From Phytophthora sp. 'mugwort' (Eukaryota > Oomycota > Peronosporomycetes > Peronosporales > Peronosporaceae): 64,000 bases of DNA. A program made the position numbers and the translations under genes. The stretch is from contig JAUCEF010000012.1 of NCBI GenBank assembly GCA_033558025.1, positions 1,240,001-1,304,000 of the forward strand. The letters run 5' to 3'. Each line of letters opens with the position of its first letter. Position 1 is the first letter of the stretch. Of the stretch, positions 9,576 to 20,423 are shown piece by piece. The notes under the pieces are model-generated. The model did no database searches, had not been told where the DNA came from, and worked only from the letters and a program-made list of their open reading frames with translations.

Positions 9576-12500
9576 TTATTGGCGCTTCTTGTCGTTATTT
9601 ACCGTGTCAAACGCAGGTGTCAGACCCTGGACGAAGGCACGAGCCAATAGGAACAACAGCGGGATGAAGACAATCTGCGCGTTCACGATACCGAACATGG
9701 AGATCGAGTTTCCAATATCCTTCCAGCTACCTTCATTTTTGACCAGGAACAAAAAGTGGAGCGCCAGCACGTCCGACATGGCCACAACCAACAAGAAGTA
9801 GCGCGTAGTAGGCAGATAAGGTTTCTTCGCGTCTACCAGCGACGGAGCCGACGGAAGCAGCAGAATTAGGTGGAACGTGCAAGCCACCAGCATGAACGGG
9901 ATGAGAATCTTGCCTACCAGCAGCGCACCCATGGTGAACGGAGCAAACACTGTAACAAAGCGATAAGTGGACGAGATCTCGAAGCTGCTCATACTCGCCA
10001 CATTGCCTGTGCCAAAGAAGGCAATGTTGACAAGCAGTAAAAACACAAACGCGCGCTGAATCTCACGCCACTTTGAAGAAGACGACTTGAAAGAAGCTTG
10101 TGCCTCCAACAATAACCAGCTCACAAGAACGCCACACAACACCACGTAAAACAGTACCTCGTAGGCAATACTTAGCAAAATGAACGATGGCGCGAAGGCT
10201 AGCATCACTTCAATGAGCCGCCTCACATAAAGCCCAACCTCCGCTAGAGTTTGTTGACGATTATAGCCAATTTCCAGGGTACAAGATAAGCTACTTCTGC
10301 TTTGTTGTAATCTCACAAGCAGCATCACGATCGGAGCTCCAGACAATAGCCAGTTAGCTACTGTAAGCAGAAATGGCGGCTTGCTTCGTTCACCGTCGAG
10401 GTATTGCATAGTTCCATGCAAAGTCACCAAAGAGAGCAGCAAAGGCGAAGCACTCCGTATAAATAAAGAGCTCTTTCTGTCCGTCTGAAGGCCAGATGCT
10501 GTCTTGCTGATTACTACCCCAGTGAATAACAATATCAGCAGACCACCGACATTCACCAGCGCAGTGTGTTCGCCGTATTCGCTTGGTAAATACGGGAACA
10601 CAGAGACGAGAAGGCAGCTGATCGTCCAACAACGTCTCGGCAAAAACGAGAAGCTCCCGGTCATTCCAACTCGACTTTCTTTCTCTATCTCTTCACTACC
10701 GCCGTTCCCAACATAGGGCCAAAACGCGAGCAATGAGAACAGGACACCAAAGATCTCACGACGTTCATATCCAAACACCACAAGCTCCAGACACAGCACA
10801 ATCAGCGCGGTCTCGGCCCATCTCTTCCAGCCAGACGTGGTTCTGGTCCCACTTGAACTAGATACCCAGGTTTGTTGAATTAGGTCTGCGTGATTCCATG
10901 AAAATACTCCAAAGACCAGCGGAAACAGCAGGTAAAAGTAGTACGTGGTTGGCGAGCCCTCGAGCGCCAGATACACAAAAGCTGCAAATACCACAATAAC
11001 TAATTTAATGTCCAGTTGGTTGCCTCCAGCACCGAGCAGCCACTTCAAACTGAAGTCTCGTGGGTGTAGGTAGGCCACCCCCACCACAATCATCCACCCC
11101 ACGTACCCCAGCACCACGACGCTAAGTAGAAAAAACCAGTCGTATCGTTGGAAATACTCCAGAGTCGCCAAGCAAATCTCAATCAGTTCCTGACTCAGCA
11201 TTTCCACACGCTCATAGGAAGCTTCCGCGCCCTCATTGCTCTGAATACTGGTCTCATAAGCCTCGGCAAGCTGTTTGGACAGCTCAGGGACACGATCACG
11301 GAACGGACCGTACGGCACAAAACGTAATAACGTACGTGAGCGCTTCTCTTGCTCTTTACGTACTGCATGTAGATAAAGTTGCTCGGCGTTTGAGCGTACA
11401 GCATTCGCTCGATACGCACCTTTCGCCAGGTACGAGAACGGTAATACTCCGACCGAGTTGCGCGGATACGGGAGTCCCAATAGTGCACTAATTAGTGGCG
11501 CAACATCAGCCTGCATCACGTCCTTTCGCACCAGATGTCCAATAGCTCCCCATTCCTTCATAGCCGCTGCTTCCTGTTCGTCCTGTGCCTGCAATTGAGC
11601 ATTAACCTGCGCCCGAGACTGTGTTGGCAAGTCAATCTTGAATCTTTCCCCTTCTTCGCTACCAGTCGTGGGGCCTTGAACGCCAGCTCCCCACACCACC
11701 AGCGGCGTGCGTGTATTCGCCGGGTCTCCATCTCCATGGGCTCCTTTTAATCCCATTCCATGATCCGCCGTAAACACGTACGCTGTGCGTCCATCGTAGT
11801 CATAGAAATCCTCTACCATACGATGGGTCTTTTCCACCAATTCATCGACTAGCGCGATATTGTTTAAGTAATCCTTGGAATTGGGTCGATGGGCGTGCCC
11901 ATTCGAGTCAATACCCAAATAATGGCAAAATACCACCACCCCATTGTCATGAAGCTTCGTAAAGAGCTCCACATTGTCATTTGCTTTACTCAGAAGCTTC
12001 TGCAGGTGTCGGAAGACCCAGACATCCAACTCGGACGAATCTCCCTTGGCAAAGTCCTCCTCTTGATGGGAATAATGCTCTTCATGAGCCTGTGGCACGT
12101 GACGGGCGAACATGGGGACGATATCCGGACTACCGAAGAGGAAGGCCGAGCTGCTTTGGTTAAATACCGAGTCAAAGTCCACGGGGTTGTCCGCCCAGCC
12201 TTTCGTCACGGCGCTCACGTCCTCGTACATACCGGCAAAGAGCGCCACGTGTCCAGGACGACTCTCGGTGGGCACGCGCGTGTGTGAAACGCCCCAGCTG
12301 CCCTGTGTCTTCATCATGTTGCGCAAGAAGGACACGCGGAGCTCTATCTTGTTGTCTTCCTGGACATCGGAGGACACGTTCGCTTCGAAGAACTTGTCTG
12401 CTCTACAACCGTCGGCTACGAACACCACCACGCGCTTGGCCGGCGGAGAGTCTGTGTAAACCACACTTTCGATGTGAAGGACGACGGGGGATGTGAAGTA

Positions 12501-12590
12501 GATGTCGAAGATGCTCAACACGTACAACACATGGAAGAACACGCCCAGCACTAGCAACCGCGCCAGGCCGCCGCCTACTGCTGCTGGCAT
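9576..12590 (-). CDS. PIGN: GPI ethanolamine phosphate transferase 1 (PIG-N/Mcd4)
   Basis: This ER membrane enzyme adds ethanolamine phosphate to the first mannose of the GPI anchor precursor. The single exon encodes 1004 residues, slightly longer than the human protein. A signal anchor (about 8-35) is followed by a lumenal alkaline-phosphatase-like domain: VVFVADGCRAD (metal-binding Asp60), TESRPGHVALFAG with Thr108 as likely nucleophile, YLGIDSNGHAHRP (Asp228, His232), TADHGMG (Asp276, His277) and GAHGDGD (His285). A conserved SALLGLPYPRNSVG lies near 370. From about 484 to 985 there are a dozen or more hydrophobic segments (PigN C-terminal domain). The protein ends KKRQ, a KKXX dilysine ER-retrieval signal. 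The start is the first Met, directly before the membrane anchor. It is divergent from MED4, 145 bp apart. Confidence 0.97.
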   Translation of the reverse strand: MPAAVGGGLARLLVLGVFFHVLYVLSIFDIYFTSPVVLHIESVVYTDSPPAKRVVVFVADGCRADKFFEANVSSDVQEDNKIELRVSFLRNMMKTQGSWGVSHTRVPTESRPGHVALFAGMYEDVSAVTKGWADNPVDFDSVFNQSSSAFLFGSPDIVPMFARHVPQAHEEHYSHQEEDFAKGDSSELDVWVFRHLQKLLSKANDNVELFTKLHDNGVVVFCHYLGIDSNGHAHRPNSKDYLNNIALVDELVEKTHRMVEDFYDYDGRTAYVFTADHGMGLKGAHGDGDPANTRTPLVVWGAGVQGPTTGSEEGERFKIDLPTQSRAQVNAQLQAQDEQEAAAMKEWGAIGHLVRKDVMQADVAPLISALLGLPYPRNSVGVLPFSYLAKGAYRANAVRSNAEQLYLHAVRKEQEKRSRTLLRFVPYGPFRDRVPELSKQLAEAYETSIQSNEGAEASYERVEMLSQELIEICLATLEYFQRYDWFFLLSVVVLGYVGWMIVVGVAYLHPRDFSLKWLLGAGGNQLDIKLVIVVFAAFVYLALEGSPTTYYFYLLFPLVFGVFSWNHADLIQQTWVSSSSGTRTTSGWKRWAETALIVLCLELVVFGYERREIFGVLFSLLAFWPYVGNGGSEEIEKESRVGMTGSFSFLPRRCWTISCLLVSVFPYLPSEYGEHTALVNVGGLLILLFTGVVISKTASGLQTDRKSSLFIRSASPLLLSLVTLHGTMQYLDGERSKPPFLLTVANWLLSGAPIVMLLVRLQQSRSSLSCTLEIGYNRQQTLAEVGLYVRRLIEVMLAFAPSFILLSIAYEVLFYVVLCGVLVSWLLLEAQASFKSSSSKWREIQRAFVFLLLVNIAFFGTGNVASMSSFEISSTYRFVTVFAPFTMGALLVGKILIPFMLVACTFHLILLLPSAPSLVDAKKPYLPTTRYFLLVVAMSDVLALHFLFLVKNEGSWKDIGNSISMFGIVNAQIVFIPLLFLLARAFVQGLTPAFDTVNNDKKRQ

Positions 12591-12735
12591 GACGTCCAGT
12601 TGTCCGAAGGAGAAGTGGCTGTTGAAACTCTACCCCTCTCTATAAGAGTAACATACTATACAGGAGCAGATACGTTTAACTGGCGGAAATAGCTCCTTTG
12701 TTAGTCCAAGTCATTTGTCTTAGGCCGAGGCAAAA
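12591..12735. promoter_or_regulatory. Shared promoter region between PIG-N and MED4
   Basis: The start codons of the two divergent genes are only 145 bp apart, so both core promoters and 5' UTRs must fit here. I see CTCTATAAGAG at 12637-12647, but no motif that I can firmly call an initiator. The dense arrangement is typical of oomycete housekeeping genes. Confidence 0.6.
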
Positions 12736-14103
12736 ATGCCGCAGCTGGGCGGGAGCGTCCGCGAGGAGGTGGAGGTGGCGCTGCACGAGCACCGGTTCGT
12801 GGTGACCAAACTACTGGAATCGCTCAATACGGCATCTCTGTACGCGTTTAACTGCTATCCGCACAGCTTTCCTGGCCGTGTTGACGCTAAAATCCGCTTC
12901 TCTTCTGCTCTTCAACTGCAGGCCGCCATCCACTATCACGACCACGAGGCTGCGCATAGTGAACGAGACGTTCAACAAGGTGCTGGAGAAGGATCGCGAT
13001 CTGCTGTCAGCCGTGAAGAAGCGTACGTTGGGACGGGATTTAGACGCAGCGATGAACTAAACACTGAGAGGGCTTTGATTTAGTGTCTCGACACCAGGTG
13101 GCGCAGAAGGAATTGCTGCGGATTGAGACCGAGATCGAGAACAAGAAGCAGAAGGTCGTGCAGTACGCGGCCCAGCTGCGGCGCTCCCAGGAGGACATCG
13201 CCAATGTGCTGAGGAAACACCGCGTCGTGCTGCAGAACGCCAAGCATAAGTCCAAAGGTGATCACTGTTTAGGCGATAATTTGTCTACTAGAAGCTGCCT
13301 GTGTTGACGTTTATGGTGTCTGTGATGCTGTCTATAGTGGTGCTGGACCCTCGCGATATCGTTGCCTATGCGCATCGTATTGCCGGCACGACATCGGCCC
13401 CGAAAGAGTGGCAGCCTGGCGTACGATGGCTGGTAACTTTAGTATTTTAAAAGAAATTGTTGTTGCTAATATTTTTTTTTAATCTTTTTGTATACAGTTA
13501 CCGATGTTTGGATTTATGCCGCCAGCACCACAGGAACACATGATGCGTGCCGGTGTGCTCAGTCGTGGTATCGTAGCGGAAATTGTTACTCAAGGTCCGG
13601 AAAAGTACACATCTACTGCGGCAAGAGTGAAGCAGGAAGGTGAAGGTGGTGAAGCTATTGAGAAGCTCAATATCCCCATTGGGTTGGGCGCGAGCGATGC
13701 GCAGATTCGCAAGCAGATGCCGCCTGGATGGAAACCGGGCGACCCGGTAGACCTGCCACTGGATGCGTTGCTGCACTACATGGGTCGAAGTTTCTTCACA
13801 GAGCACGGTATCACGCTGCCAGAGTCGTGGAAGACTGGAGATCCACTTCCTGCCGACGCTATGGAGATGTTGCGCAAGAAGTTCAAGTTGCCTGAGAAGC
13901 GCGCAGCGCTGTACGATGACGAAGTGGTGGACGACGTCGAGAATTTGCGCAAAAAACGCAAGCTGGAGGAGGGTGAGAAGGCCGACGAGGGGACCGCCGA
14001 GAGCGATAGCTCCAGCGAGTCGAGCGATAGCGATGAAGAGGCCCCAAACACCATCTCGCTCAGTCTCTCGTCGTCGTCAGAGGACGAAAGTGACAGCGAC
14101 TAA
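12736..14103 (+). CDS. MED4: Mediator complex subunit 4 (five exons)
   Basis: MED4 is a middle-module subunit of the Mediator bridging transcription factors and RNA polymerase II in the nucleus. Proposed exons: 12736-12839, 12922-13022, 13084-13257, 13338-13420, 13498-14103; introns of 82, 61, 80 and 77 nt are all GT-AG and keep frame, giving 355 residues. The N-terminal part is helical (VTKLLESLNTAS, RIVNETFNKVLEKDRDLLSA), followed by a coiled coil (LRIETEIENKKQKVVQY). Then come the diagnostic VLDPRDIVAYAHRI, TTSAPKEWQPG and PPAPQEHMMRAGVLSRG. A second conserved block has MPPGWKPGDPVDLPLDALL. The tail has a basic NLRKKRK and an acidic serine-rich end. An alternative donor at 13433 would add four residues; 13421 fits the family better. 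Confidence 0.9.
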
Positions 14104-15120
14104 GCACAATTACACTTGTTGCACGCCACACTACTGTATAGCCAAGCGCCATCGCTACCCGGTGGTGTTTTCTAGCTATACCCAACTCGTCCCTCGACGG
14201 GCACGTTTTTGGGCATACATACATGTCGATTCAAAAATGCTAAATCCTCCACTTTCGAAGCCATCGTGGACTGTATCGCACTCGAAAGTACCACGGCATT
14301 TTTGATGTACAGATGACCCCCTTGGAGTCTGGTACGGTAGCATGCACATTTCTGGCGGCCAGTAGACACTTTTCGGACTGGCAAACGCAAAGTGCCGAGC
14401 AAACACAAAGCTCGAGATGATAATCGGCAAACACTTTCCGGTCACAGGCAAAATCAGCGCATTATGTACAGGAAAGAGCCCAAGATTCACAAAGAATGAC
14501 AAACGAGGTCAGATTGATGTGACCCGCTGTGAATAATGATAAACTGACCAAACAGGCCAGATAAACCTGCACATTAGTTAAATTAATGTGAACAATGGTC
14601 AAATTATTCCCGATCACTGCCATCCCGATCCGTCCCAGATCGACCACCCTTCACGATGCCCCCCCCCCCATATCAACTGATCAAAAAAGGGTGAGTTTCA
14701 CGTGAGACAGACTTTGTCAAGTATCGATGGGAAAACTTCTGCTGCTCTATCGTCTTTTCTTATATGCTGCGCTGATTTATGTGAATTGAAATGGTACTAG
14801 TAGTTTGTTAGTGCTTTCATCTAGTGTCACATTACGCGGCCCTTTTTTTAGCTTCACAATAGCGTGTGTGATTGGAGCTCAAAATAATCTGACCACATGT
14901 TCACAATATCCTAACCTTAGGTTTTCAATATTCTCAGGCCTCTTGTAAATAGGAACTCAGCCTACTTCGCCTACTTCATCTATAGATAGGCTTTTTGAGA
15001 CCTAGAAGTAGGCGCTTACTTTAAAAATGTACCAAGTAACCCCCGAAATCAAAAGTGGGTATTCGATTAAAAAATACAATTTTTAAGTTAGTGCGTGGTT
15101 TCCGCACTATCTTTATTTCT
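14104..15120. other. Intergenic region after MED4, no gene seen
   Basis: There are only short ORFs without family features. A run of ten C residues lies at 14659-14668. Simple words rich in TGA/TCA occur around 14490-14600 (AAACTGACCAAACAGGCC-type). Nothing here supports an RNA gene. Confidence 0.5.
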
Positions 15121-15750
15121 CAGCTAAAGCGATCATCTCGAAGTACTGCTTGGCCTGCTGTTGGCCTTCCACGGTGTAGCTGCTCAATGACACCCCGTGG
15201 TCGCTCTTGATTTGGTTGAGAAAGCTAAAACCGCTTTTGACGGTGTAAATTAAACAGTCTTCGCGGACAAAAGAATGCGAGGAGGACGAAAAAAACTGTC
15301 GTTTTTCCCACCCTTAATAGGTCGGGCCTCGTACTCGGCCCACTTAGTGGCGTGCTGCTTCGAGTGGTGGCTAGTGATGTTATCGCGACGAAATTTGTCG
15401 AATTTCATCGTCGCGATGGCTCCGTCGTGCCGTAGTCTTCCTTCTCCACCTTCAACGCAGCCGTGAGCTATCGACCCCTGAGCAGCCTGCTCGTCTGAGA
15501 GCCGCCCGAGACGCTGAGCGAAGTCCTTCCGCATGTTCTGAATCATCTCGCGGATCCCATCACGATGCTCGCCAGTCAGACGATCTGTTAGCTGAGTCAT
15601 AGCTTAGTTGTGGCGTTCTTGTTGCTGATCCAGGGCCTGGTTGTGCTGAGTAGTCTGGTGGGCGAGAATGCGCTCAAAGCGGCGTTGCTCATCGGCTAGC
15701 TCCTCTTCCAGCTGTTGAACGCGGCGCTGGAGCTCTTCATACGATGCCAT
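15121..15750 (-). pseudogene. Repetitive oomycete protein with coiled coil and zinc-finger-like motif
   Basis: From the Met at 15750 the minus strand reads a coiled coil (YEELQRRVQQLEEELADEQR, then ERILAHQTTQHNQALDQQQE). A TAA stop near 15603 interrupts it, and the frame resumes as MTQLTDRLTGEHRDGIREMI. It continues through NKFRRDNITSHH-like text (read FDKFRRDNITSHHSKQHA), WAEYEA and FFRPPRILLSA to 15250. After a frameshift, SGFSFLNQIKSDHGVSLSSY and the stop at 15121 follow. The 'FRRDNIT.H...QH..KW.EY' block recurs in repetitive oomycete genes and looks like a BED-type finger, but I cannot name a function. At least two lesions. Confidence 0.5.
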
Positions 15751-16622
15751 GACTTCGAACTGGATGCTCGGCGCGTGCAGTCGATGTATTCGGCACGTGC
15801 GGTCGGCAGTGGGCGCGGGCGTGGTGTGTTGTTGCCCTCGTCTGCTTCAACGTCACCCCAACATAATGTACCGTTTCGGGCACATGTAGAAATGCATTGA
15901 TGCCCTCAGATGGAATTTCCAATCCTAACTCACGAGCATGGTGTCTGATCCACTGAAGCGTGTGGATAAACGAGGTGCTTCTACGAGTGGAGGTTCTGTT
16001 CCGTTGACTGTGAATGTATACAAACTCGATTTCTCCACTCCGTTGACCTGCACGCAGAACTATCTCGGGCATTTTTGCTTCATCTGCCTCAACCGCTACT
16101 CGACCGATCTGATTCATGAACTCAGGTGCATTATTTAACAACCATCTCACATGACGCTCTGCTGTCTCTTCAGTAGCCTCAGCCGGTGCTTGCTCTCCCT
16201 CCGGTAGTATAATTGGCAGCTTTGCAACCACCTCGTCATAACATTGCCGACGTGCTTCTCGAGATCCCATTTGGGCATCCGTGATGCGATTCAAATGGAC
16301 CCGAAGTGCGCGATAAATTCTCTTGGTAACGGTTCTGAGACAGGCCCGCATCTTTCGCCAGTCGTAGTGCACGTATCGCTTCCTGCAGGACGTTTAGCTG
16401 CTCGCGAACACCTTTCCTCATGAATAGTTTTGATCCCACCTCGCTCATCTTAGCTGCTAGTAAAGCCAAGTGCGATTCCAACTCCAAATTGGCTTTTTTT
16501 TCGGAGTCCGGATGAAGTTTCTCGGATGTAGGGTGCATCCTATCATTATCTTTCATTTCCTGCTGTTCGAGACGCTCCTGGTCACTTGATACAAACCACG
16601 AGATATTACAGAGTGGCGACAA
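15737..16622 (-). pseudogene. Unrecognised ORF pair, probably one frameshifted repeat-borne gene
   Basis: Two overlapping minus-strand frames look like one protein. The upstream one (16622-16236) has a charged region with SEKKANLELESHLALLAAKM and REQLNVLQEAIRALRLAKDA. The other (16372-15737) starts DWRKMRACLRTVTKRIYRAL and continues with a long open, well-composed sequence containing AERHVRWLLNNAPEFMNQIG and IPSEGINAFLHVPETVHYVG. The switch lies near 16330. I do not recognise the fold. It abuts the previous repeat gene, and both may be parts of one element. There are no clear splice sites. Confidence 0.35.
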
Positions 16623-16701
16623 TCTCTCGGTACGGTGTGACAGGATTGTTTATCTTGTCCTCGTCCTTCTCAATAGGCTCTGTGGGTTCAATTTTGCATC
16701 T

Positions 16702-18815
16702 GTGGCGACCGCACTAGACGTGCCAAACCTAACCCAAACTTCTCTGCCAATCGCTCCATGTAAGCGGTTTGAGGCAGGCAGATCATTGTACCAGGCGATA
16801 GTTCACCTCCATCCCGAAGAAATTATGAACACGGCCCAAGTCCTTCAGCTTGAACTTCTTGGCCAATTGCAAAACCACCTCGACGATGTCCGGGGTACAC
16901 ACCCAAATCAAATGTGCACTGCGTGGAAACAAAGGGCGAGTGTCTCACGCCACGTCGGAGAGCCCGGCTCCATCGATACGAGTGGGCCGATGGCCTGCTC
17001 TACTATCGAATGGAGCCTATGAACTCCCTCGGGTAGTCGTACCCAGCGACGAGGATCTCAAGCTTGACATCCTACAGGAGGTGCACGATGCGCCGTCCGG
17101 TGGTCACTTGGGCCGCGAGAAGACCTTTCAATCATTCTCTCAGTACTTCTGGTGGGCCCACATGTACAAGTGGGTCGCCAGTACGTGAAGACATGTGGAA
17201 CATGTCAGCTGGTGAAATCCGCCGGGCATGCCTCGGCTTCTTTGCAGAGCCTGCCCGTTTCAGCGGACTACTGGAAGTCGATGAGTCTTGACTTCATCTT
17301 TGGACTCTAGCCGACGGCCACGGAAACACCGGCACCGTGGCGTTCGTGTGCCGTCTGGACAAGACGGTGCGTCTTGCTCCGGTTAAAGACACCGTGACCG
17401 GGGAACAGGCTGCGAAGCTGTTCCTGGATGGCGTTTTCCGCCATCATGGTCTGACGGAGACAATTGTCTCGGATCGTGACCCGCGGTTTACCGCTGCGTT
17501 CTGGCGAGCCCTGATCCACCTACTTGGAACAAGGCTGCACATGTCCACTGCCGATCACCCTCAGACGGATGGGCAGACGGAGCGTGTCAACCGAGTGCTT
17601 GAGAACATTCTACGCAGCATCTGTGCAGAGTCTCATCGCACTTGGTCAGAAAGCTTGTCAGTGTTGAGTTTGCACTCAATAATGCGGTTCACGCATCGAC
17701 CGGGTATACCCCGTTCTATCTGAATGGCTTACGCCATCTACGGGTGCCGCTCACTTTGCGAGGCAGCACCTCGACTTCAGTCTAAGTGGGGGAGAGGATC
17801 GGAAAGCGCTTTCCTCTCAAGTCTCGGACATGAGACCAGTTCCTTGCGGAAACAAGTGGAGTCTTTTATAGACACCAGGCTGAACGTAATCAGCTGTGTC
17901 CGTGATGCCATGGCAGCGGCACAGGACAAACAAAGGAGACTCAGAAAAACAAGGAAGAGGAAACTTAAACGTGTTTAAAGTGGAATTGAATTAGTCCTAC
18001 TAGACACTAGGAATTAGCCACTCGCCACGGTAAGTTCCGTTGGGGCAACAAGCTGAAACACCGCTTCATTGGACCCTTTGCGATTTTGGCCAGGCATGGT
18101 ACGGCATATACCATTGACCTGCCTAAGTCGGTGATGACCCACCCGACGTTCTACGTTGGCCATCTGAACCGGTACCATGGTCCGCAGGGCTCCCAGGCTT
18201 CAGCTCTACAAAGCGATGCTGCGACCCTTCTCTATGAGCGCGACCAGAGCCAGAAGCCCAGGTCCCTTGCGGGACCGCGGAATGGGCTCCATACAAAGGA
18301 ACCCCGACTGCATACGCCGAGTATGAGCCATAGTGATACGGCTGGGAGTATGCAGGAGGTCCGAACGAGAGACAACTCCGTTGGGATCGGTCCATGGACG
18401 CCCAAAAGGCATCAAGACGTTGGAAGATCTCGTACACGTCATTCGAACGACGGTCAACCCGTCCTTCAAGGGCGGACAAGTCATCGTCCAGACGATTCAC
18501 GTCGTCAGGAATCGGCCCGAGGACCCCAGCGCTCCTGGCCTGGGTAGCGGCAGCCCCGCCCTCACCAAGTCCAAGCGCAATCTCAAGCCCAAGGCCACGC
18601 GGCGAAGAGCTGCGTCCTCAACGACCGGAGGTGAAGTCGAAGGCGGCACACCAGGTCCTGAACCGGACCGGAGGGGCGGCGCCTCATACTCGTACTCGTT
18701 CGTGGGCACCCCGCCTCTCCTCGACCGTAATTAGAAGACCCATTAACCACGTGGAGCGTGTGCTCCAGGAGCGGCGCGTTCACGGGAAGCTCAAGCCCCC
18801 AAGTGGAGGGGGGGA
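16702..18815 (+). pseudogene. Ty3/gypsy integrase region, broken
   Basis: Integrase inserts retrotransposon DNA. The zinc-binding part is at 17050-17215 (ILQEVHDAPSGGHLGREKTF, then FSQYFWWAHMYKW), with a stop and frame changes where the CC pair should be. The catalytic core is open at 17337-17723: FVCRLDKTVRLAPV, TIVSDRDPRF with the second Asp, and DHPQTDGQTERVNRVLENI with the Glu. 18086-18190 holds the C-terminal region (YTIDLPKSVMTHPTFYVGHL). A Pro/Arg-rich tail runs to about 18790 over two frames. A polypurine tract (AAGTGGAGGGGGG) at 18798-18810 is what precedes a 3' LTR. Reverse transcriptase is absent. The direction is plus. Confidence 0.88.
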
Positions 18816-19056
18816 TACTAGGAGGCTGCGTGGAGGGGTACTCGGAGGCTGAGTGCTCTGGGAGCCGTACGAACGGCAGCAGGCTGACTGCCCGAAGGTT
18901 GTCGCGATCTGTTAACAAAATCAACAACGGATTCGTAAGTAGTTCGGGCTTTCTTGCCCGAACGGGGTGTGGTCGTAGATCCAAGACCCTACCCGCGCTC
19001 ATCATGAGCGCTAGAAGCGGAATGCTTCTGCAGTTCTCGAGAGAGCTGCCGTTTGC
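18816..19056. other. Possible LTR remnant downstream of the gypsy tail
   Basis: The sequence after the purine tract (TACTAGGAGGCTGCGTGGAG, then a near-repeat TACTCGGAGGCTGAG) could be a degenerate LTR start. It lacks a canonical TG, and no partner copy was seen in the window. The call is weak. Confidence 0.25.
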
Positions 19057-20320
19057 CTACCACATGGACAAACTCAATACGGAGATCTCGGAGGTTAAGG
19101 ATGGCGTCCAGCTTGAGATCGTGCCGGAGAACATCGAGTTGACCTTGTGGGCAACGCGTAGCTGCCCACTTCCAAAAGACGGCCCCTGCTGCTTGGAAGA
19201 GTCACAGTGTGGGGGCATCACGGCTGGATAGCCCCACACAAGTCGCAGTCCCGACCGGAGCTCTGGCTTCTTTCGCCGGCTTGTGAACTCCTTCAATGGG
19301 ATGTTGTGCGGTGCCAGGAGCACGTACCGAGCGATGCTCACGTTCTGGAAAAGGGGCTGTTTGGCCACCAGGTGACGCTGTAAGCGCCCCGAGAAGAGCG
19401 CCCACCAAGAAGCAGGCGAGGCGGCTGGAGCTGACTTATGTAGGATCGGCTCCATGGGACATCTCAGGAGGGAAGTATCTGGGAGCGTAAGGCAGTCCCG
19501 CACGGCGAGGAGAAGAATAATGCTTCGCAGGCGACTGGATCGCCGGGACCCGCACGCCCTTTTGACGAGCAGCCTGGTATTCCGACTGCTGTTATCGAGA
19601 TCATTAGAGATTTCTCGGTCGACTTGGCCCTTTTCCTCCTCATCGGAAGAAGAGCTAAAGATACGTTTTACCGTATAAGTGATGGTCCCCAACTCTTTAC
19701 GGAGTGTAGACCGTGAAGCAGCCCGCTGATTACGCCAGACTTCCGAGGCTGCTGCTGCCTTCGCAACCTTGACGCGGTGATTCGCCTCAGCGAGCGTCCA
19801 GTTCTTGACCGGAGAACGTTTTTTTTTTTTCGTCCTCCTTGGGTGAGCCAGGACTCGTGATGTTCGAGCGCTTTCGGCTCATCGCTGTCATCGTCATGGT
19901 GGCTAGACAGGGGGGAGGTGGGGGATGGGGAGCGGGGGGGGGGAGACCCAAGCGAGTGCGACTGACTTGAGTTGCCGTCAGATCCCTTGACGAGTGGGAT
20001 CTGGTTATCGCCCCAGGACATGGGAAACTTGTCCACGTCCTCCTCATATTCCACGGGGAGCTCAGGGTCCTCCTCAGGCGGTTCGGGTGCCATGGGGGTT
20101 ACCATGGATGCCACCTTGGTGGATCCCTTATCGGCTGAGCCTTGCCGGACTGCTTAGAGCTCTTAGCCTGCTGCTTGAAAGCAACAGGCTTGGCAGGCGA
20201 TTTCGCGCCGCTGCCAGACCGAGTCTTGGTCATGCTTGAGGCTGACGTGGAAGCCGAGAAGAATAAGAGCACGCGGAAGTGTTCGGGCTCAAAAGGAAAT
20301 GAGCCGGCTGCGGAAACCAA
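19057..20320 (-). pseudogene. Gag-like acidic/basic ORFs, unresolved retroelement
   Basis: On minus, a protein could start MTKTRSGSGAKSPAKP near 20234. It shifts frame near 20100 to an acidic proline-rich stretch (MAPEPPEEDPELPVEYEEDV, then SPPPRSPSPTSPL). After a poly-A-induced shift near 19820 it continues WTLAEANHRVKVAKAAAASE and RKELGTITYTVKRIFSSSSD. The composition (low complexity, basic then acidic) suits a retrotransposon Gag, but no zinc knuckle was found. The plus strand over 19000-19210 is also open (FAYHMDKLNTEISEV), so orientation of that part is uncertain. Confidence 0.35.
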
Positions 20321-20423
20321 CCGCAGCGAAGTCGATGGAATTCGACTTGGACTGGGAGAGTGAAAGGCGGCGACTTCCTTTCACTCGCCCTTGATGTCGG
20401 TAAACCGAACCTAAGTGGGGGGA

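Noticed and set aside
11889..12459. Plus-strand ORFs of 115-132 codons opposite PIG-N
   Set aside because: Antisense shadows of a conserved coding frame with high third-position GC.
13776..14054. A 92-codon minus ORF opposite the MED4 last exon, serine-rich
   Set aside because: Antisense shadow of the acidic MED4 tail.
14659..14668. C-run as a regulatory element
   Set aside because: A bare homopolymer with no conserved context.
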